64,000 nucleotides of DNA from Ceratopteris richardii (lineage: Eukaryota > Streptophyta > Polypodiopsida > Polypodiales > Pteridaceae), in the NCBI GenBank assembly GCA_020310875.1, contig CM035417.1, positions 88,654,940-88,718,939 of the forward strand, given 5' to 3'. The translations under genes and the position numbers were made by a program. Numbering within the stretch: the stretch's first letter is position 1; the number at the start of each line of letters is the position of its first letter. The notes under the pieces were generated by a model. The model did no database searches and was not told where the DNA came from. It was given only the letters and a program-made list of their open reading frames with translations. Positions 45,440-57,385 of this stretch are shown piece by piece.

Positions 45440-45560
45440 AGCAAGGGAGGACCTAAATGATCAAGGAAGACATAGCTTCCCGATACTTACCAAGAGGTCA
45501 CCCATCCTAGTTTGTTCCCCTCAGAGCTCGTTTAACTAACAATCTCTTGCCACTAAGGTA
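45440..45560 (-). repeat. 5S-rRNA-like sequence (Cassandra/SINE3-type candidate)
   Basis: On the minus strand AACTAGGATGGGTGACCTC (45493-45511) matches the conserved 3' part of plant 5S rRNA (ACTAGGATGGGTGACCTCC), preceded at the right relative order by AGTTAAACGAGCTC, like AGTTAAGCGTGCTT, and followed by GGGAAG. The upstream part of the gene is shortened and diverged, so it is not a functional 5S gene. 5S-derived sequence is known in Cassandra miniature LTR elements and in some SINEs. Neither a second LTR nor a poly-A tail was identified. Confidence 0.6.
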
Positions 45561-46109
45561 TACTCTTGTGGTGCTTGAGAAAGGGAAAAGAGTGACATGT
45601 TTTGGGCTCTTAAAGATTCATTCTTTGCTTTCAAAGCTTGTTTTCAAGCATTTTTGGGGTGATTTTTGGAGTCATTTTGGAGCAATTTTGCACATAGATC
45701 TCATTATAGAGTTTTGAGAACATCAAGAAGAGTGCTTTTTGTACTTTGCTGACAATGAATATTCATCTTTGGGGTTGTGTTTTCAGCCATGCTTGTAAAT
45801 CTACAAGTTTCTTGAAACATTTTCAATTGTGGTGGGAGTGGCCACCAAAATTTTATGCAAGCTTTTGAGCTTAAGGAACAGATTTGATCAACACTTGTAG
45901 GTGTTGTTGGCTAGTGTTTGGGCTATGAATTCAGCCTTTCAATACCATTTTACTATGTATATTGGGCACGTACACATGAAGTACACTTCTGTGATACCAT
46001 TTTTGTACATCCATGTGGTCATTGATATAGCAGTTACATTTTTTGCATAAAGCCTTTTAAGTTTGATAAAGAGGGTCATGGTGAGGTTTTCTTAAGTAGG
46101 AGACACCCT
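45561..46109. other. Unassigned spacer
   Basis: AT-rich, with no coding frame or repeat boundary that I can support. It could contain the LTR of Cop-5 or the rest of a 5S-derived element. Confidence 0.4.
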
Positions 46110-47740
46110 GATGTAAGGCATTCTCTCACATAGTGATAATGCACATCAATATGTTTGGTACATGCATGAAACACTGGGTTTTGTGCAACAACCAAAGCAC
46201 TCTAACTATCAGTGAGAATATGCGTACCAACATCAATCTCCATGCAAAGATCCATCAATAGGTGTCTCAGCCATATACATTCCACTATAGCTGTGAAAAC
46301 TGCCCTATATTCAGCTTCACAACTCGATGTTGCCACTGTAGGTTGCTTCTTACTCAACCAAGATATTCATGAGTCTCCAAGGAAAAAGCAATTACCACTA
46401 GTGGACATGCGAGTATCATAACCAGCAACCCAATCACTATCTGTAAAAGCATGCAAGCATGGTTGAACATCTCTCCAATAAAAGAGACATAAGCTCAAAG
46501 TGCTTCTCAGATATCTAAACACACGTTTTACCGCTTACCAATGCTTAGTGCCAGGGCTATGCATGAATTTACTCAACTGGGAAACTGCATACTTTATATC
46601 TGGCCTTGTGTTACATGCATATATAAGACATCCCACAGCTTGTTGATAAAGAGAAGTGTCAAATGCATCACTGGAATACTCGATTGTAAACCTGAATCCT
46701 ATCTCAAATGGTGTGGAAACTAGCTTGCAATCCTCAAAGTCAAAATGCTGAACTAGTTTTTCAATGCATAACAATTCCCCCCTCAATGGATACAAACTGG
46801 ATTCCAAGATAGTAGCTCAAAAGACCAAGATAAGTGACATCAAAAGTATGTTGCAAATCAGCCATAAGAATGTCAAGTTTTGCATCACATGACCCAGTCA
46901 AGAGTATGTCATCGACATAAAGAACAAGCACTATAAGATCAGCCCCATTTTTGCGTACATAGAGTGTGCTTTCAATCGAACTACATATGAAGCCAAGAGC
47001 AATCAAGTGCTTATGGATTTTGTCATACCATGCACGTGGAGCTTGCTTGAGACCATACAAGTCTTTATGCAAGCGACAAACCATATGCTCTTTCCCTTTC
47101 ATAGTGAGGTTGCTTCACATAAACCTCTTCATGCAAATCACCATTCAAGAAGGCTGTTTTTATGTCCAACTGATGCACTTTCCAACCTCGATGGACAACC
47201 AATGCAACCACGGTACGAATGGTAGTCATGGGTGAAGTAGGTGCGAAAGTTTCCTCATAGTCAATGCCATATTGTTGCGCATATCCTTTGGCAACCAATC
47301 TAGCTTTGTAGCGATCAATGTTACCATCATATTTTCTCTTAATCTTGTAAACCCACCTTGTACCAACGGCATTCTTTCCTTTTGGCAATTCACATAACTC
47401 CCAAGTACGATTCCTATGTATGGAATCCATTTCTGATTCCATAGCGCTCATCCATTGAGGATCGTCACATGCATCTTCAGAAGAAAGTGGCTCTTTATTA
47501 CATGTTGTAGCAATAAGAGAATAATCCACAAAATTACTTGATGCATGGCGAGAGCTTGATCTTATTCTACCAAGTAAAGGTGCACTCAATTTGCTGTCAT
47601 GCAAAGTTTGTTTCAGCCACTTTGGCATACTTTCTGCACTCTTGATAGACATGCGTTCATTATGTAATACATCATCGACATTTATATCATTCATGGGCTG
47701 AAATTCATGCTCATTTTCAGCCATATTTTGAGGCAAATGT
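46110..47740 (-). pseudogene. Cop-5 reverse transcriptase and RNase H
   Basis: RT: PQWMSAMESEMDSIHRNRTW, ARLVAKGYAQQYGIDYEETF, HQLDIKTAFLNGDLHEEV, then after a frame change near 47100 LYGLKQAPRAWYDK and the intact box YVDD (about 46910-46921). RNase H begins after CNTRPDIKYAVSQL and AFTDSDWVAGYDTRMSTSG, then SKKQPTVATSSCEAEYRA, ILTDS*SALVVAQNP and HACTKHIDVHYHYVRE. The sequence leaves the family near 46110. Several frame changes and a TAG are present. Confidence 0.88.
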
Positions 47741-48790
47741 TCAGCCTTATGTGGCTAGAAATTTCCAGTAGTTTGGACATTTTTTGGCTGAAAAATTTCA
47801 GCCATGTTTGGCTAGAAATTCTTTGCATTTTCAACTCTATTTTGCTGGAATTTTTCAGCCCTTTGAACCTCACTTGGCTGGTCTACATAGCCATAGTCAA
47901 GCACACCATTTTGGAACAAGGGCATGAGTGTATCAAACACATCTTGTTAGCTAACTCTTGGCTGTTTTCTGCATTCAAGTACAGGGAAAACTGAATTTTC
48001 AGCAAATACCATATCTCGACTCACAATAATTTTGTTCGTCAATGGATGGTACAAGCAATATCCCTTACTTTCAGCAATATAACCAACAAATATACATTTC
48101 TTTGCCTTGTCATCAAGTTTGTGACATTGTTGTGATGGCACAAGAGCATATGCCAGACAACCAAACACACGCATATGACTAACCATAGGCTTATGACCAT
48201 TCCAAGCCTCATAAGGAGTGATGACTCTCAATGCATTTGTAGGGCAGAGATTCAACACATAGTTTGCACACATGACCGCTTCCATCCAAAATGTATCAAG
48301 AAGATGCTTTCCTTTAACCATACATCGTGCCATTTCAAGTAGAGTTCTATTTTTACGCTCAGCAACACCATTTTGCTGAGGTGTATATGGCACCGTACAT
48401 TGGTGTGAAATATCTCTTTCATAAAGAAAAGCATTAAATTCATGTGACATGTATTCACCACCACGATCCGTGTGTAGATTCAAAAGCTTTTGTGAAGAAA
48501 AAGTTTCAGCCATAGCTAAAAATCCTTTGAAGCAAGAAAATACCTCATTCTTTGCTTTCATAGGATACACCCATGTATGGCGAGTAGCATCATCAATGAA
48601 GGTAACAAAATATACATGCTTCCCAAAAGATGGAGTCTTGAGGGGACCACATACATCACAATGAACAAGCTGTAATTTTTGTGTGGTGTGTGTATGGCTA
48701 TCTTTTGGAAAAGAAGCACGATGCATTTTTCCAAGAATGCAACCTTCACATGCATGCTATTCAATGGACTCAAGTGTAGGCAAGCCAATA
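47741..48790 (-). pseudogene. Cop-5 integrase
   Basis: A 259-codon open frame: LQLVHCDVCGPLKTPSFG (first Asp), NLHTDRGGEYMSHEFNAF (second Asp), QNGVAERKNRTLLEMAR (Glu), then YEAWNGHKPMVSHMRVFGCL and CIFVGYIAESKGYCLYHPL. The catalytic residues are present. Downstream, up to RT, is a Phe/Asn/Lys-rich repetitive linker with stops (about 47740-47940). Confidence 0.9.
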
Positions 48791-49171
48791 ACCATGTCCC
48801 TCTTTTGCAAGTAGAGCAAACTATTGAAGTTCAAATGACCAAAATGAACATGCCAAAGCTCCATTTCAGCCATGGAAGAAGTATGAGGCAGCCCTCTTGT
48901 ATGTATCCATGGGATACAAACCATTACATAATGTACCGGACATCATGATAACATCACCATTTTTGAAATCATGAACCATACACTTATCATCAACAAAGTG
49001 TAGATGAAGTCTAGCTTTGGCAATCAACGGAACTGAAATTAAGCTCTTCTTGATACCGAGCATGTACAATGCATTTTTCAAGAGAATCACACCTCCATTT
49101 GCAGCCATAAGCTCAATTTCTCCTAATCCAATGATAGATCCACAAGATACTAGTGTGGCATCCAACATCAA
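48791..49171 (-). pseudogene. Cop-5 protease end and pre-integrase
   Basis: A 101-codon frame: LGEIELMAANGGVILLKNAL, LGIKKSLISVPLIAKARLHL and CMVHDFKNGDVIM, the stretch that follows the protease active site in Copia polyproteins. The Asp-Ser-Gly motif itself is not present; the element is cut at about 49171. The integrase zinc domain is only partly readable. Confidence 0.75.
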
Positions 49172-50139
49172 TGTGTCGGCCCAATAAGGTTCTATGATGA
49201 GTTTTTACTCAAATAATGCTTAAATTGAGATTAAATAATTCCTTTATTCAATATTTATGACAACATACTAGGAATGCAATTCTTCTGCACTACTTTGAGT
49301 CAAAGGATTGAATTTACTGAGTTACACTAGTAACTTTGTCCTTGACTTAGTCACTCTTATCCTTATTTGAAAGGATATTTTCAATGTCAAAGTCCTATTT
49401 CTTCATTAATTTTCTGAATAAACAATACTTTATCTTGAAGTTTTTCATAATTCAAATAACAACAAGTCTTTGCCCAATTTAAAAAAGAAGATCTTAGAAT
49501 TTATTTACTCCATATCTTCACGTACTTGATCTTGAAGTATCTTGAGATCATTATATTATCCTCCTTGAACTTAAACTTCTCATTTGAAGTTTTAATTCCC
49601 TTGAGGATCAAATCTAACTTCAATATTCATTGCTAAAAGAAAATTATCATCCCATGGTCTGATGTCCCATACCATCTTTCCTACAACAATCTGAGTATGG
49701 TGTCTCATACCATCCTATTTTATAGCATGTGAGTGATACTTATCTTGAATTCTAAACATATCTTTATAGAGTACCATCTCACTTCAATTCTTTAAAAGAA
49801 CTTTTAGGTTTTAGGCATTACCTCTAACTTGATATTTTAGGTTTTGATTCTGTCACATGATCATTTCATGATCTCATGCTTTTACCTTGGAAATTGAAAA
49901 TCTTTGGATGGAACATCCATCTTTCTCTTCTAAGGATTTAAAAAGAAAAAACACTTAAAATTCCAAGTTCTTGAATTTTGCGAATTCAAGTCCAATTGGT
50001 TATAGTTGACCAATCTGCAGTGACAATAGCTGTTTACTTTCTATCTTTAGATGCCTTTCTAATTAAAGCTTTAAGTAGCTACCTCAAGGATTTCTTAGGA
50101 ATCTCTCTATTGCTTAAGTCTAATCATGTGCCCATGCTT
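49172..50139. other. Unassigned spacer
   Basis: AT-rich; I see no coding frame, RNA gene or repeat boundary that I can support. Confidence 0.4.
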
Positions 50140-50475
50140 TTGGCTTGTGCCTTTACTACTTTAAAGTGGCTAATGTTCATGTATTTAAGGAATTTTTGCA
50201 AAAGAATATATAATTCTATGTTGATGATTTTTGTGCACATTCTCGCATCAGAAAAAATAACATATCAAATTGAGAAAAATATTTGAAAAATGGAGAGAAT
50301 ACTAAGTGTGTTTAAATTCTTAAAGGTGTGCATTTATAGTGCAATAAGGGAGAATTTTGGACCATATAGTTTCAATGAATGATATATCAACTAATGAAGA
50401 TAAAGTAAGAGCCGTTCTAGACTGGCTTCAACCTACAATGGTCAAGGAAGTACAAGCCTTTATGGGCCATTGGAC
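50140..50475 (+). pseudogene. Gypsy-5: RT scrap
   Basis: A short Gypsy RT remnant: FYVDDFCAHS, with the catalytic box YVDD at 50217-50228, then ILDHIVSMNDISTNEDK and VKEVQAFMGHW. This parallels the Gypsy-1(-) thumb (GHIVSRNGISTDERK, ELQTFMGHC). Stops and frame changes are present, and no flanking domains were found. Confidence 0.75.
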
Positions 50476-50760
50476 CCGAGCACTTGCACCTTGATGACAC
50501 TCCACTATCAATCATAGCCTTCCTTTGATATCTCTTCATATCTTCTAATGACATAGTCATGGTAGTGTGAGCACCCCGAAAAATAGACAATTATTTATGA
50601 GATCAATACACTGTGGTAATCTAGGCATGGAACTCCACTTCTTCGTGTAGACTATAATTTAATCAACCGCGATAAAGTTGTACTATGTGTAAACATTAAT
50701 CTATTGTCTGAAGTCTTTTTTGAAGAGAAAGAAAAATGATTCCCCTATAGAAGTAGAACT
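50476..50760. other. Unassigned spacer, possibly the body of a tRNA-derived SINE
   Basis: No coding frame. If the adjacent tRNA-like sequence on the minus strand is a SINE head, its body would lie here. No tail or target duplication was proven. Confidence 0.3.
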
Positions 50761-50822
50761 TTGGAATCGATCTAGTGACTGTGTGCTATAGATATCTATG
50801 CTCTATTGATTGAGCTCCGGAT
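50761..50822 (-). repeat. tRNA-like sequence (pseudogene or SINE head)
   Basis: On the minus strand GGAGCTCAATCAATAGAGC (50800-50818) fits the D-arm/A-box pattern (AGCTCAGTTGGTAGAGC), and AGATCGATTCC (50763-50773) fits the B box (GGTTCGATTCC) at a tRNA-like spacing of about 30 bases. The acceptor stem does not pair convincingly, so an active tRNA gene is unlikely. Confidence 0.5.
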
Positions 50823-53119
50823 GATATTATTTTCTCTATGTTGGTAGCCAAAATCCAAAAGGATTTCACTTATCATTACTATGATGGGGAGCATTCAGAA
50901 CTTGAACTAATCATCTCCCGAACACAAGAAGATGCTCTTTCATGTGAGCCTCTGTATCTTATATTTCACAACATACAATCTTTATCAGGCGAAAGATTTT
51001 TGCTTGTGCATCTTGGTCATAGATATCAAATCATAGACCTCTAAAAAATGTTTTCAGCTATCCATTTATTTGTTTTCCACCTCAAACGGATTCTTCCTTG
51101 AAGATAGCTCTTCTACTTCCAAGTGAAAATCTTTGGCTTCAATGATTCTTAGAGATTTTCAAAAGGATAGGAAGCAAGGAGATTGAAGCTAATGTGGATG
51201 GAAAGTGGTTCTTTGCATAGTCAATGGAAGGATGTAGCTTGATCTAGAGATAAGTATTTTCCAAGTTAATGTTTGATTTCAATACTTTTTTTTGCTCTTT
51301 GCTTTCATGTAGAGTGCATTTTATTATTATTGAACATGGAAAAAATCTTCATTTTTTATAATATTGATGCAAATTAATGAAATCTAAATGGGAGACCATA
51401 GACATATTGAAACACTTATCAAGCACAAACATGCATCTATGAATCATCATTTCCACTTCAATGCATGGAAATGAATGAAAGTTTGTGCATTTCTCATTCT
51501 AAAAGAATCTTTTACGTGCAACATAAGCTTCTTTCTTTCTTGAAAAAGGTATTTGATGCACTTAAGTTTGTGCACATGCATGTTTATATCTTTTTGAAAG
51601 GTAAAAAAGTAGTATGTTTATGCATGGATGCATAACATGCACACATTGGAAGCTCAACAATTGATTGAATCAAGGTTAGGGCATGAAAAGAAAAACATGT
51701 CAACACATGCATGCACTCACATGCATTTTCATATGATAAAGCATGAATGTTTGCTAAGTAGATGAACGAATGTACTTTCCTAATCATTACCTTAGTTTTT
51801 CAAGTTTGAGTTAGAGAGTTGGGAAAACGTTAAACTAATTAGTTTCAAAGCTCCTAGCTACCATGCAACTCAAGAAAGTAGTTCATTCTTTCCCAAAAGT
51901 GATACTTAAGTATCACATACTTAATGACGAGTTTCATTCAGTATATTAGAGGTCCTGCTTAGTAAAACTAGGCATGTCAAAAGTCAAGCATTCAATTTTC
52001 TTGCCATCTTCATGAGCAAGAAAACATGATTACTTACAAACTTATCCAGTTTATGATGAATCTAAGTGTAGGAGATACTAAGAGAATATTAAAGACAAGC
52101 ATAGACAAAGATTTTATAATTTTTGTAAATTTTTATACATCCAATTAAGATAATAATTTAAGAAAAGTTTCTTTAGATCTTGAGCACTTTCTAAAGTGTC
52201 GCTTGATTCTACCCTGAGATGTGATAGGAATTACTTACTTCCATATAAAAGAGTGATGAAAATCAAAGAAGTGATTAAACCTTAGCATCAATTTAACTTT
52301 GACATTCAATAGATGGATTCTAGGTTCCATGATTGCATTTCTGGCAACGATGTAGCATGCAAAGAAACATGTAAACTTTGATAGAAATCTTTCTTTTAGA
52401 AGGATTAGAAAGCTTCTTTTTTTGCTTTCCTTTAAGCCAAGTGTGGCTTAAGAAGAAACCCTAGTCAAGTGATCTTTAGGAATCTGGATACTTCCTCAAG
52501 ATAATTCATTAAATGAAATAGTCATCTATTTCATGATTCGCAACTGTTCCTATCATATTCAACATGAACTTTATCTTTTGGGAATCCAAGAAGTTCTAAG
52601 AAAATGATTTTCATTGATCCATGAACTTTTTCCCAAAACAAGCCATAAAGTTCATGAATATGTTAGGACAAGTACTTGAAGGTGTTCTCATAATAACATT
52701 ATTATCCATTAGTTCAATCATCATATGGTGCTTGTACTTTAAATTATGCAATCACAATTAGCTATTGCAATATGTTTAAAGTGCTCTACTAACATTGAAA
52801 GATTGAACAATGATAATAATTTTTGTTTAAACTCAAGAACAGGAATACATATCATAGAAATGAAAGTTCAAGTCAAACTCTCATAATGGAATGGGAAACC
52901 ATATCTTAAAACTGACATTTATTCTTTAGTTTGATGCTCAGGTAATGAACAAAATTGAAGAAATAAAACTTCTAAGAATGATCTAAAATTCTTGATTTCC
53001 TTTCAAGGATCATTCCAATAATACAAAAGATTTCAAGATGAATCATTTGCTTAGGTTATTTAATTCCTTAAAAGGAATCTCAAGTACTTGAAGAATTAAT
53101 TTTCCCCTAGTAGTGAGAA
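50823..53119. other. Unassigned AT-rich region
   Basis: Only short open stretches occur (the longest on the plus strand is about 68 codons near 50838-51044), none resembling a known protein. No repeat borders were found. Confidence 0.45.
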
Positions 53120-53640
53120 TGGACTTCTTTAAGCTATTTATACAACAAGTAGATCCCAACTTAAGTCCCAAACCATCGGTAGTGGTACTTAAAGATTCGG
53201 TGGAAAATGTCATCTTATGTTGATCTTTGGGGGCAATGGAATCTAGCTTATAGCCAAAAAATCCATCTAGGAAACTAAAAACTTCCTTTCTAGCTACCCA
53301 TTAGAATAAATGATCTTTGATCAAAAGTAGATAGATATCCCTTAATTGTGTTTGCATTGAATTTTTTCAAGTAGATGCAAACACGTAACTTACCATTCGT
53401 TTTGGCCATGACCACAATGGGGGATACCCAATCAATATTCTTGATTTCATAAATTAGCAGCATAAGTATCATTATAAATGTAGGGTTTCTATTTCATGGT
53501 CTTAGCCTCTAGTATAATGGAGATCCTATGTGAGAAAAGTTTTGGATCAATAGCTTTCAAATCCTTGTATGTCCAAGCAAATACATCCTTATATTCAAGC
53601 AAGAGGTTCCTTGAATCTTGTTTCTCATTAGCACTAAGAT
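53120..53640 (-). pseudogene. Gypsy-6 reverse transcriptase N-terminal part
   Basis: Minus strand: LLLEYKDVFAWTYKDLKAID, then (after a stop) NIDWVSPIVVMAKTNGKLRV, KKFNANTIKGY, and further on SFLDGFFGYKLDSIAPKDQH. This is the Gypsy RT fingers and palm, as in Gypsy-1(-) (TYRDVFAYSYKDLKGIDPK). It ends before the catalytic Asp-Asp box. Upstream it is interrupted by Cop-6; its gag lies at 58180-60965. Confidence 0.8.
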
Positions 53641-53645
53641 CATAT

Positions 53646-54438
53646 TGTTGAAAATCAAGTCTCAACCATGCAAAAGGACTCATCCATGAGTTTTGCAAGT
53701 GGAACACTGAAAAAGGAGACCCAAAGTCATGGAATCAAGTTAGAAACTCCACCAAACTCAATCAAATTCAAATCTCATCAATGACCCACCAAAAAGTGCA
53801 CCTACACTAATTGGTGGTGGTTAGCTAGATTGTAGGAAACATAAAAGTCTATATAAGCACCATCCTACCTTTTTTTGTGTGTTTTATGGATTCCACAAGT
53901 TTCCCACTTAGTTTAGTGAATTCCTAAATTCCAAAAAGCATCCCCTTTCTTGCTTAGCTCATTTTCTCATGATTTTGGTCCTCTCTATCAAGAGGTGTAG
54001 TTACGCTTTTCGAAATCTGATTGTACCAAATTATAGAGCATTTTTTTGCTCTCTTATTGTACTCATTTTCATTGATTTCAAGGTTCATTTGGTCTCTCAT
54101 ACCCAAATTGTTCCAAAGTTTCAAATTCCTTGCCTAAGTGAGTTGTGATAAACTGCTAAGTTTGTGAAGCTATATCTATGCACATAGGCAAAGAGTGTTG
54201 CAAACAGGTAGCCTATCTTGCAATGGATGGTTCTCCTAGCTGGAATATCTATTTGGGATGATTTAAAGCTTGTTGGATAGCTCTTATAGTCTATTCGCAA
54301 CGTATAAATTTTTATTTAAATTTCATATCAAAATTCAGGAAATATTTAGAACAGTCAGCACATAAGACTGCTTGTGGACCTAGTGGAGGGTAGCCATCTT
54401 CCATTGTTGCATTAGGTTGTTAGAATCATCCCCGATCT
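53646..54438 (+). repeat. Cop-6 5' LTR
   Basis: 793 bp, partner of 57386-58174. The ends were set by the CATAT duplication and the following primer site. Confidence 0.85.
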
Positions 54439-54439
54439 A

Positions 54440-54451
54440 TGGTTTTAGAGC
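54440..54451 (+). promoter_or_regulatory. Cop-6 primer-binding site (degraded initiator Met tRNA type)
   Basis: TGGTTTTAGAGC differs at two positions from the canonical TGGTATCAGAGC and lies directly after the 5' LTR. Confidence 0.75.
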
Positions 54452-54676
54452 ATTTTGGAGGCATGGAGACATACTGGACACCCTATTGAAGACTTAAAGG
54501 TATCAATACAACTTGTGGAAGTACAAAGAGGACTTTATCAAAACAAGACGACATGTTGATCCAGATCTCAAGTAGTCAAAGGTTAGCAAGGGATAAGCTA
54601 TCAAAAGGTAAGAACCATACCTTCTAAAGCATAGAAAAACTTGAGGAGAAGCTAGAGGATCATATTAGAGTGCATT

Positions 54677-55595
54677 ATGGCTGAGTATAATGCATAAATA
54701 GAGAAGTTAGAGAAAGGAAATTATCAACCATGGAAATTTAGAGTTAGCAACTACCTTATGGGCAAAGGATTGTGAGGATTAGTGAGAAACACAGAGCCAA
54801 TGCCTCATGTACATGATCCACCACTTCAAGGGCACATTAAGGCACTTATTGAATGGATAGAAAGGGACAAGAGATTCATATTCATTCTATCCCAACACGT
54901 AAACAATAGCATGATAGGGCATATACAAGACTTGGACACATCCAAGAAGGTTTGGGAGACCTTGGAGATTGTAGTCTTCACCAACCAAGGCAAGGAAGAT
55001 TGAGCTCAATAATGATCTAAATAATCTTAGGAAAGTGCCAAGAACTAACATAAATGAGTACATTTTGAAGGTTAAGGAGCTTGTAGATGCCCTAGACTCA
55101 ATCAAGAGCCCAATCAAAGATAATGATCTTGTTGCACACACTCTCAATGGCTTGAGAGATGATGAAAGGTGGAAAGCATTCATGACAGTAGTGTATGTGA
55201 GGGATTCCCTACCAGAATTTGTTCAGTTAGTCACATTGATGGTGACCGAGGAGATGAACCAAGAAGGTTCACAATCAAAGGGTAGTGAAGCCCAAGTTCT
55301 TTATGGAGGTAGAGTTAAAGGAAAAAGAGGTGGAAAAACTTCCAAGGTAGAGGGCGACAAAGGTCAAACTCAAGATCAAATAACCAAGAAGGCTCCAACT
55401 AAAGCCAAGAGGAAGAGGAAGGAGTACATGAAGAGGAGGAAGATCACATGGAATAGAAGCATCCAATGGAGATGCTACAATTGTGGAAAATTCAGCAATG
55501 TTTGTCCAAAGGAGGAGGCAATAAAGGATACGAAAGGAACCAAGGTAATTATGATAGTACTTCAACAAATTCAAAAAATGAGAACTTGCTTATAA
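54677..55595 (+). pseudogene. Cop-6 gag
   Basis: Starts MAEYNA with a stop, then IEKLEKGNYQPWKFRVSNYL and the Copia gag pattern (DKRFIFILSQHVNNSMIGHI, DTSKKVWETLE). A frameshift near 55005 follows, then NINEYILKVKELVDALDSI, LNGLRDDERWKAFM and a Lys-rich tail. The zinc knuckle is degenerate (CYNCGKFSNVC, lacking the His). Internal stops occur at 54695 and 54773. Confidence 0.85.
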
Positions 55596-56457
55596 TGCAT
55601 GGTTCAAGTGAGAGAGTCAATTCAGATTTTACATAGTACATAGACAATGTTTGTATCAACCATATGAGTTGCAATAAAGATGTTTTATTTAATTTACACT
55701 CACCCATCACTCAATGACTTGTAGAGATAGGGGATGACGCTGAGCAAAAGATTACACGTGTGGAAGATGCTGCATTGAATGGATCTCAAAGCTCTAAGGT
55801 GTTGAAGGATGTGTTGCATGTGCCAACAATCACCAAGAACTTGGTTTGGGTAGGTCAAATGGTTGAAGGAGGTTATGAGGTGAGGTTCCAAGATCAAGGA
55901 TGTTCTGTTGAGGACCCCATGAAGGCCTACAAGCTCAAATCAAAAGGAAATAAGCAAGGAAGACTCTTCATCATGGAGCTACAGCCATCAACCCCTCAGA
56001 ATCTCTACTTATCAATTCGAAATAAATAGATTGCAAAAATCGACTTATGTCATAAAAGAATTGGGCACATAAACTTACAAAGGATTAAGGAAATGCAAAG
56101 GAAGGGCTTGGTGAGTGTTGTACCTGACCTTACATCTCCGAATATGCAATATTTGTGCCATGCTTGTCAATTAGGGAAACAAAGCATACTGCCATTCAAA
56201 AAGGGAGCACATCTGAGCAATAAAGTGTTGAATCTCATACACATAGACACATGGGGACCTACAAGGGAGCCATCCATTGGAGGTAATAGAGATTTTGTCA
56301 CATTTATAGATGATCATTCAAGGTTTGTATGGATGTATTGTATGAAGTGAAAGTCAAAGGTGTTTTACTATTTCAAGAGGCTTAAAAACATAATGGAGAA
56401 GGAGACAAGGAAGTATATAAAGACTCTCAGATCAGATGGAGGGGGAGAGTATATCAC
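55596..56457 (+). pseudogene. Cop-6 protease and integrase start
   Basis: The protease active site reads YIDNVCINHM (Asp-Asn-Val where Asp-Ser-Gly is expected), so it would be inactive. VLKDVLHVPTITKNLVWVGQ follows. The integrase zinc domain is CHKRIGHINLQRI to CHACQLGKQ. The core begins LIHIDTWGPTREPSIGG (Asp), FIDDHSRFVW and TLRSDGGGEY (second Asp). It is cut right after this Tyr by the inverted insert. Confidence 0.87.
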
Positions 56458-57233
56458 TATAACCAACAAATATACATTTCTTTGCCTTTTCATCAAGTTT
56501 TTGATGTTGTTGTGATGGCACAAGAACATATGCCAAACAATCAAACACATGCATATGACTAACCATAGGCTTATGTCCATTCCAAGCCTCATAAGAAATG
56601 ATGACTCTCAATGCTTTTGTAGGAGATCAAGTCAACACATAGTTTGCACACCTGACAAACTTGTTAGGAAGGTGGTTTACTTTAACCATACATCATGCCA
56701 TTTCAAGAAGAGTTCTATTTTTATGCTCGACAATCCCATTTTAATTAGGTGTATATGGAACTGTACATTGGTGTGAAATACCTCTTTCACAATGAAAAGC
56801 ATTAAAATCATGTGACATGTATTCACCACCACGATCCGTGCGTAGATTCAAAAGCTTGTTTGAAAAAAAAAATTCAGCCATAGATAAAAATGCTTTGAAA
56901 CAAGAAAATACCTCATTCTTTGCTTCCATAGGATACACCCATGTATGAAAAGTAGTGTCATCAATGAAGGTAAAAAAGATGGAGTCTTGATGGGACCACA
57001 TACATCATTATGAACAAGCTGCAATTTTTTTCTAGTGTGTATGACTATCTTTTGGAAAAGAAGCACAATGCATTTTTCCAAGAATGCAACCCTGACATGC
57101 ATGCTTTTCAATGACTCAAGTGTTCACAAACCAATAGCCATGTCTTTGTTTTCCAAGTAAAGCAAACTATTGAAGTTCAAGTGACCAAAACAAGCATGCC
57201 AAAGCTCCATTTCAGCCATGGAAGAAGTATGAG
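56458..57233 (-). repeat. Inverted Cop-5-like integrase fragment inside Cop-6
   Basis: 776 bp matching 48078-48887, with small deletions. On the minus strand it reads NLRTDRGGEYMSHDFNAF and other integrase pieces, opposite to the surrounding Cop-6 frame. It replaces about 2 kb of Cop-6 (the rest of IN, RT and most of RH). Neither junction has an LTR end or target duplication. Confidence 0.88.
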
Positions 57234-57378
57234 CAAGGTCATGTCAAAGGATGTCAAGGTGGAGCATGTCATTACAAAGGACCAATATGCAGATATGTTT
57301 ACCAAAGCTTTGGATGGAGTAAAGCTACAACACTTCAAGGCATGCATTGGAATGAAGGACCTACATGTTGAGACTTGA
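57234..57378 (+). pseudogene. Cop-6 RNase H tail
   Basis: The last about 48 codons of Copia pol: KVEHVITKDQYADMFTKALD and FKACIGMKDLHVET, ending in TGA at 57376-57378. The stop runs straight into the polypurine tract. Everything upstream in RNase H is missing. Confidence 0.85.
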
Positions 57379-57385
57379 GGGGGAG
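57376..57385 (+). promoter_or_regulatory. Cop-6 polypurine tract
   Basis: TGAGGGGGAG lies immediately before the 3' LTR (57386). Confidence 0.85.

Larger units (their letters stand above)
46110..49171 (-). mobile_element. Cop-5: internal part of a Ty1/Copia element
   Basis: Minus-strand protease end, integrase, RT and RNase H in Copia order. No LTR, primer site or gag is present, so both ends are truncated. It belongs to the same lineage as Cop-1 (near-identical RNase H wording). An inverted-context copy of its integrase segment (48078-48887) occurs at 56458-57233. Confidence 0.87.

Noticed and set aside
50838..51044. 68-codon plus-strand open frame as a gene
   Set aside because: It is short, has no motif, and sits beside a tRNA-like repeat; chance occurrence is likely.
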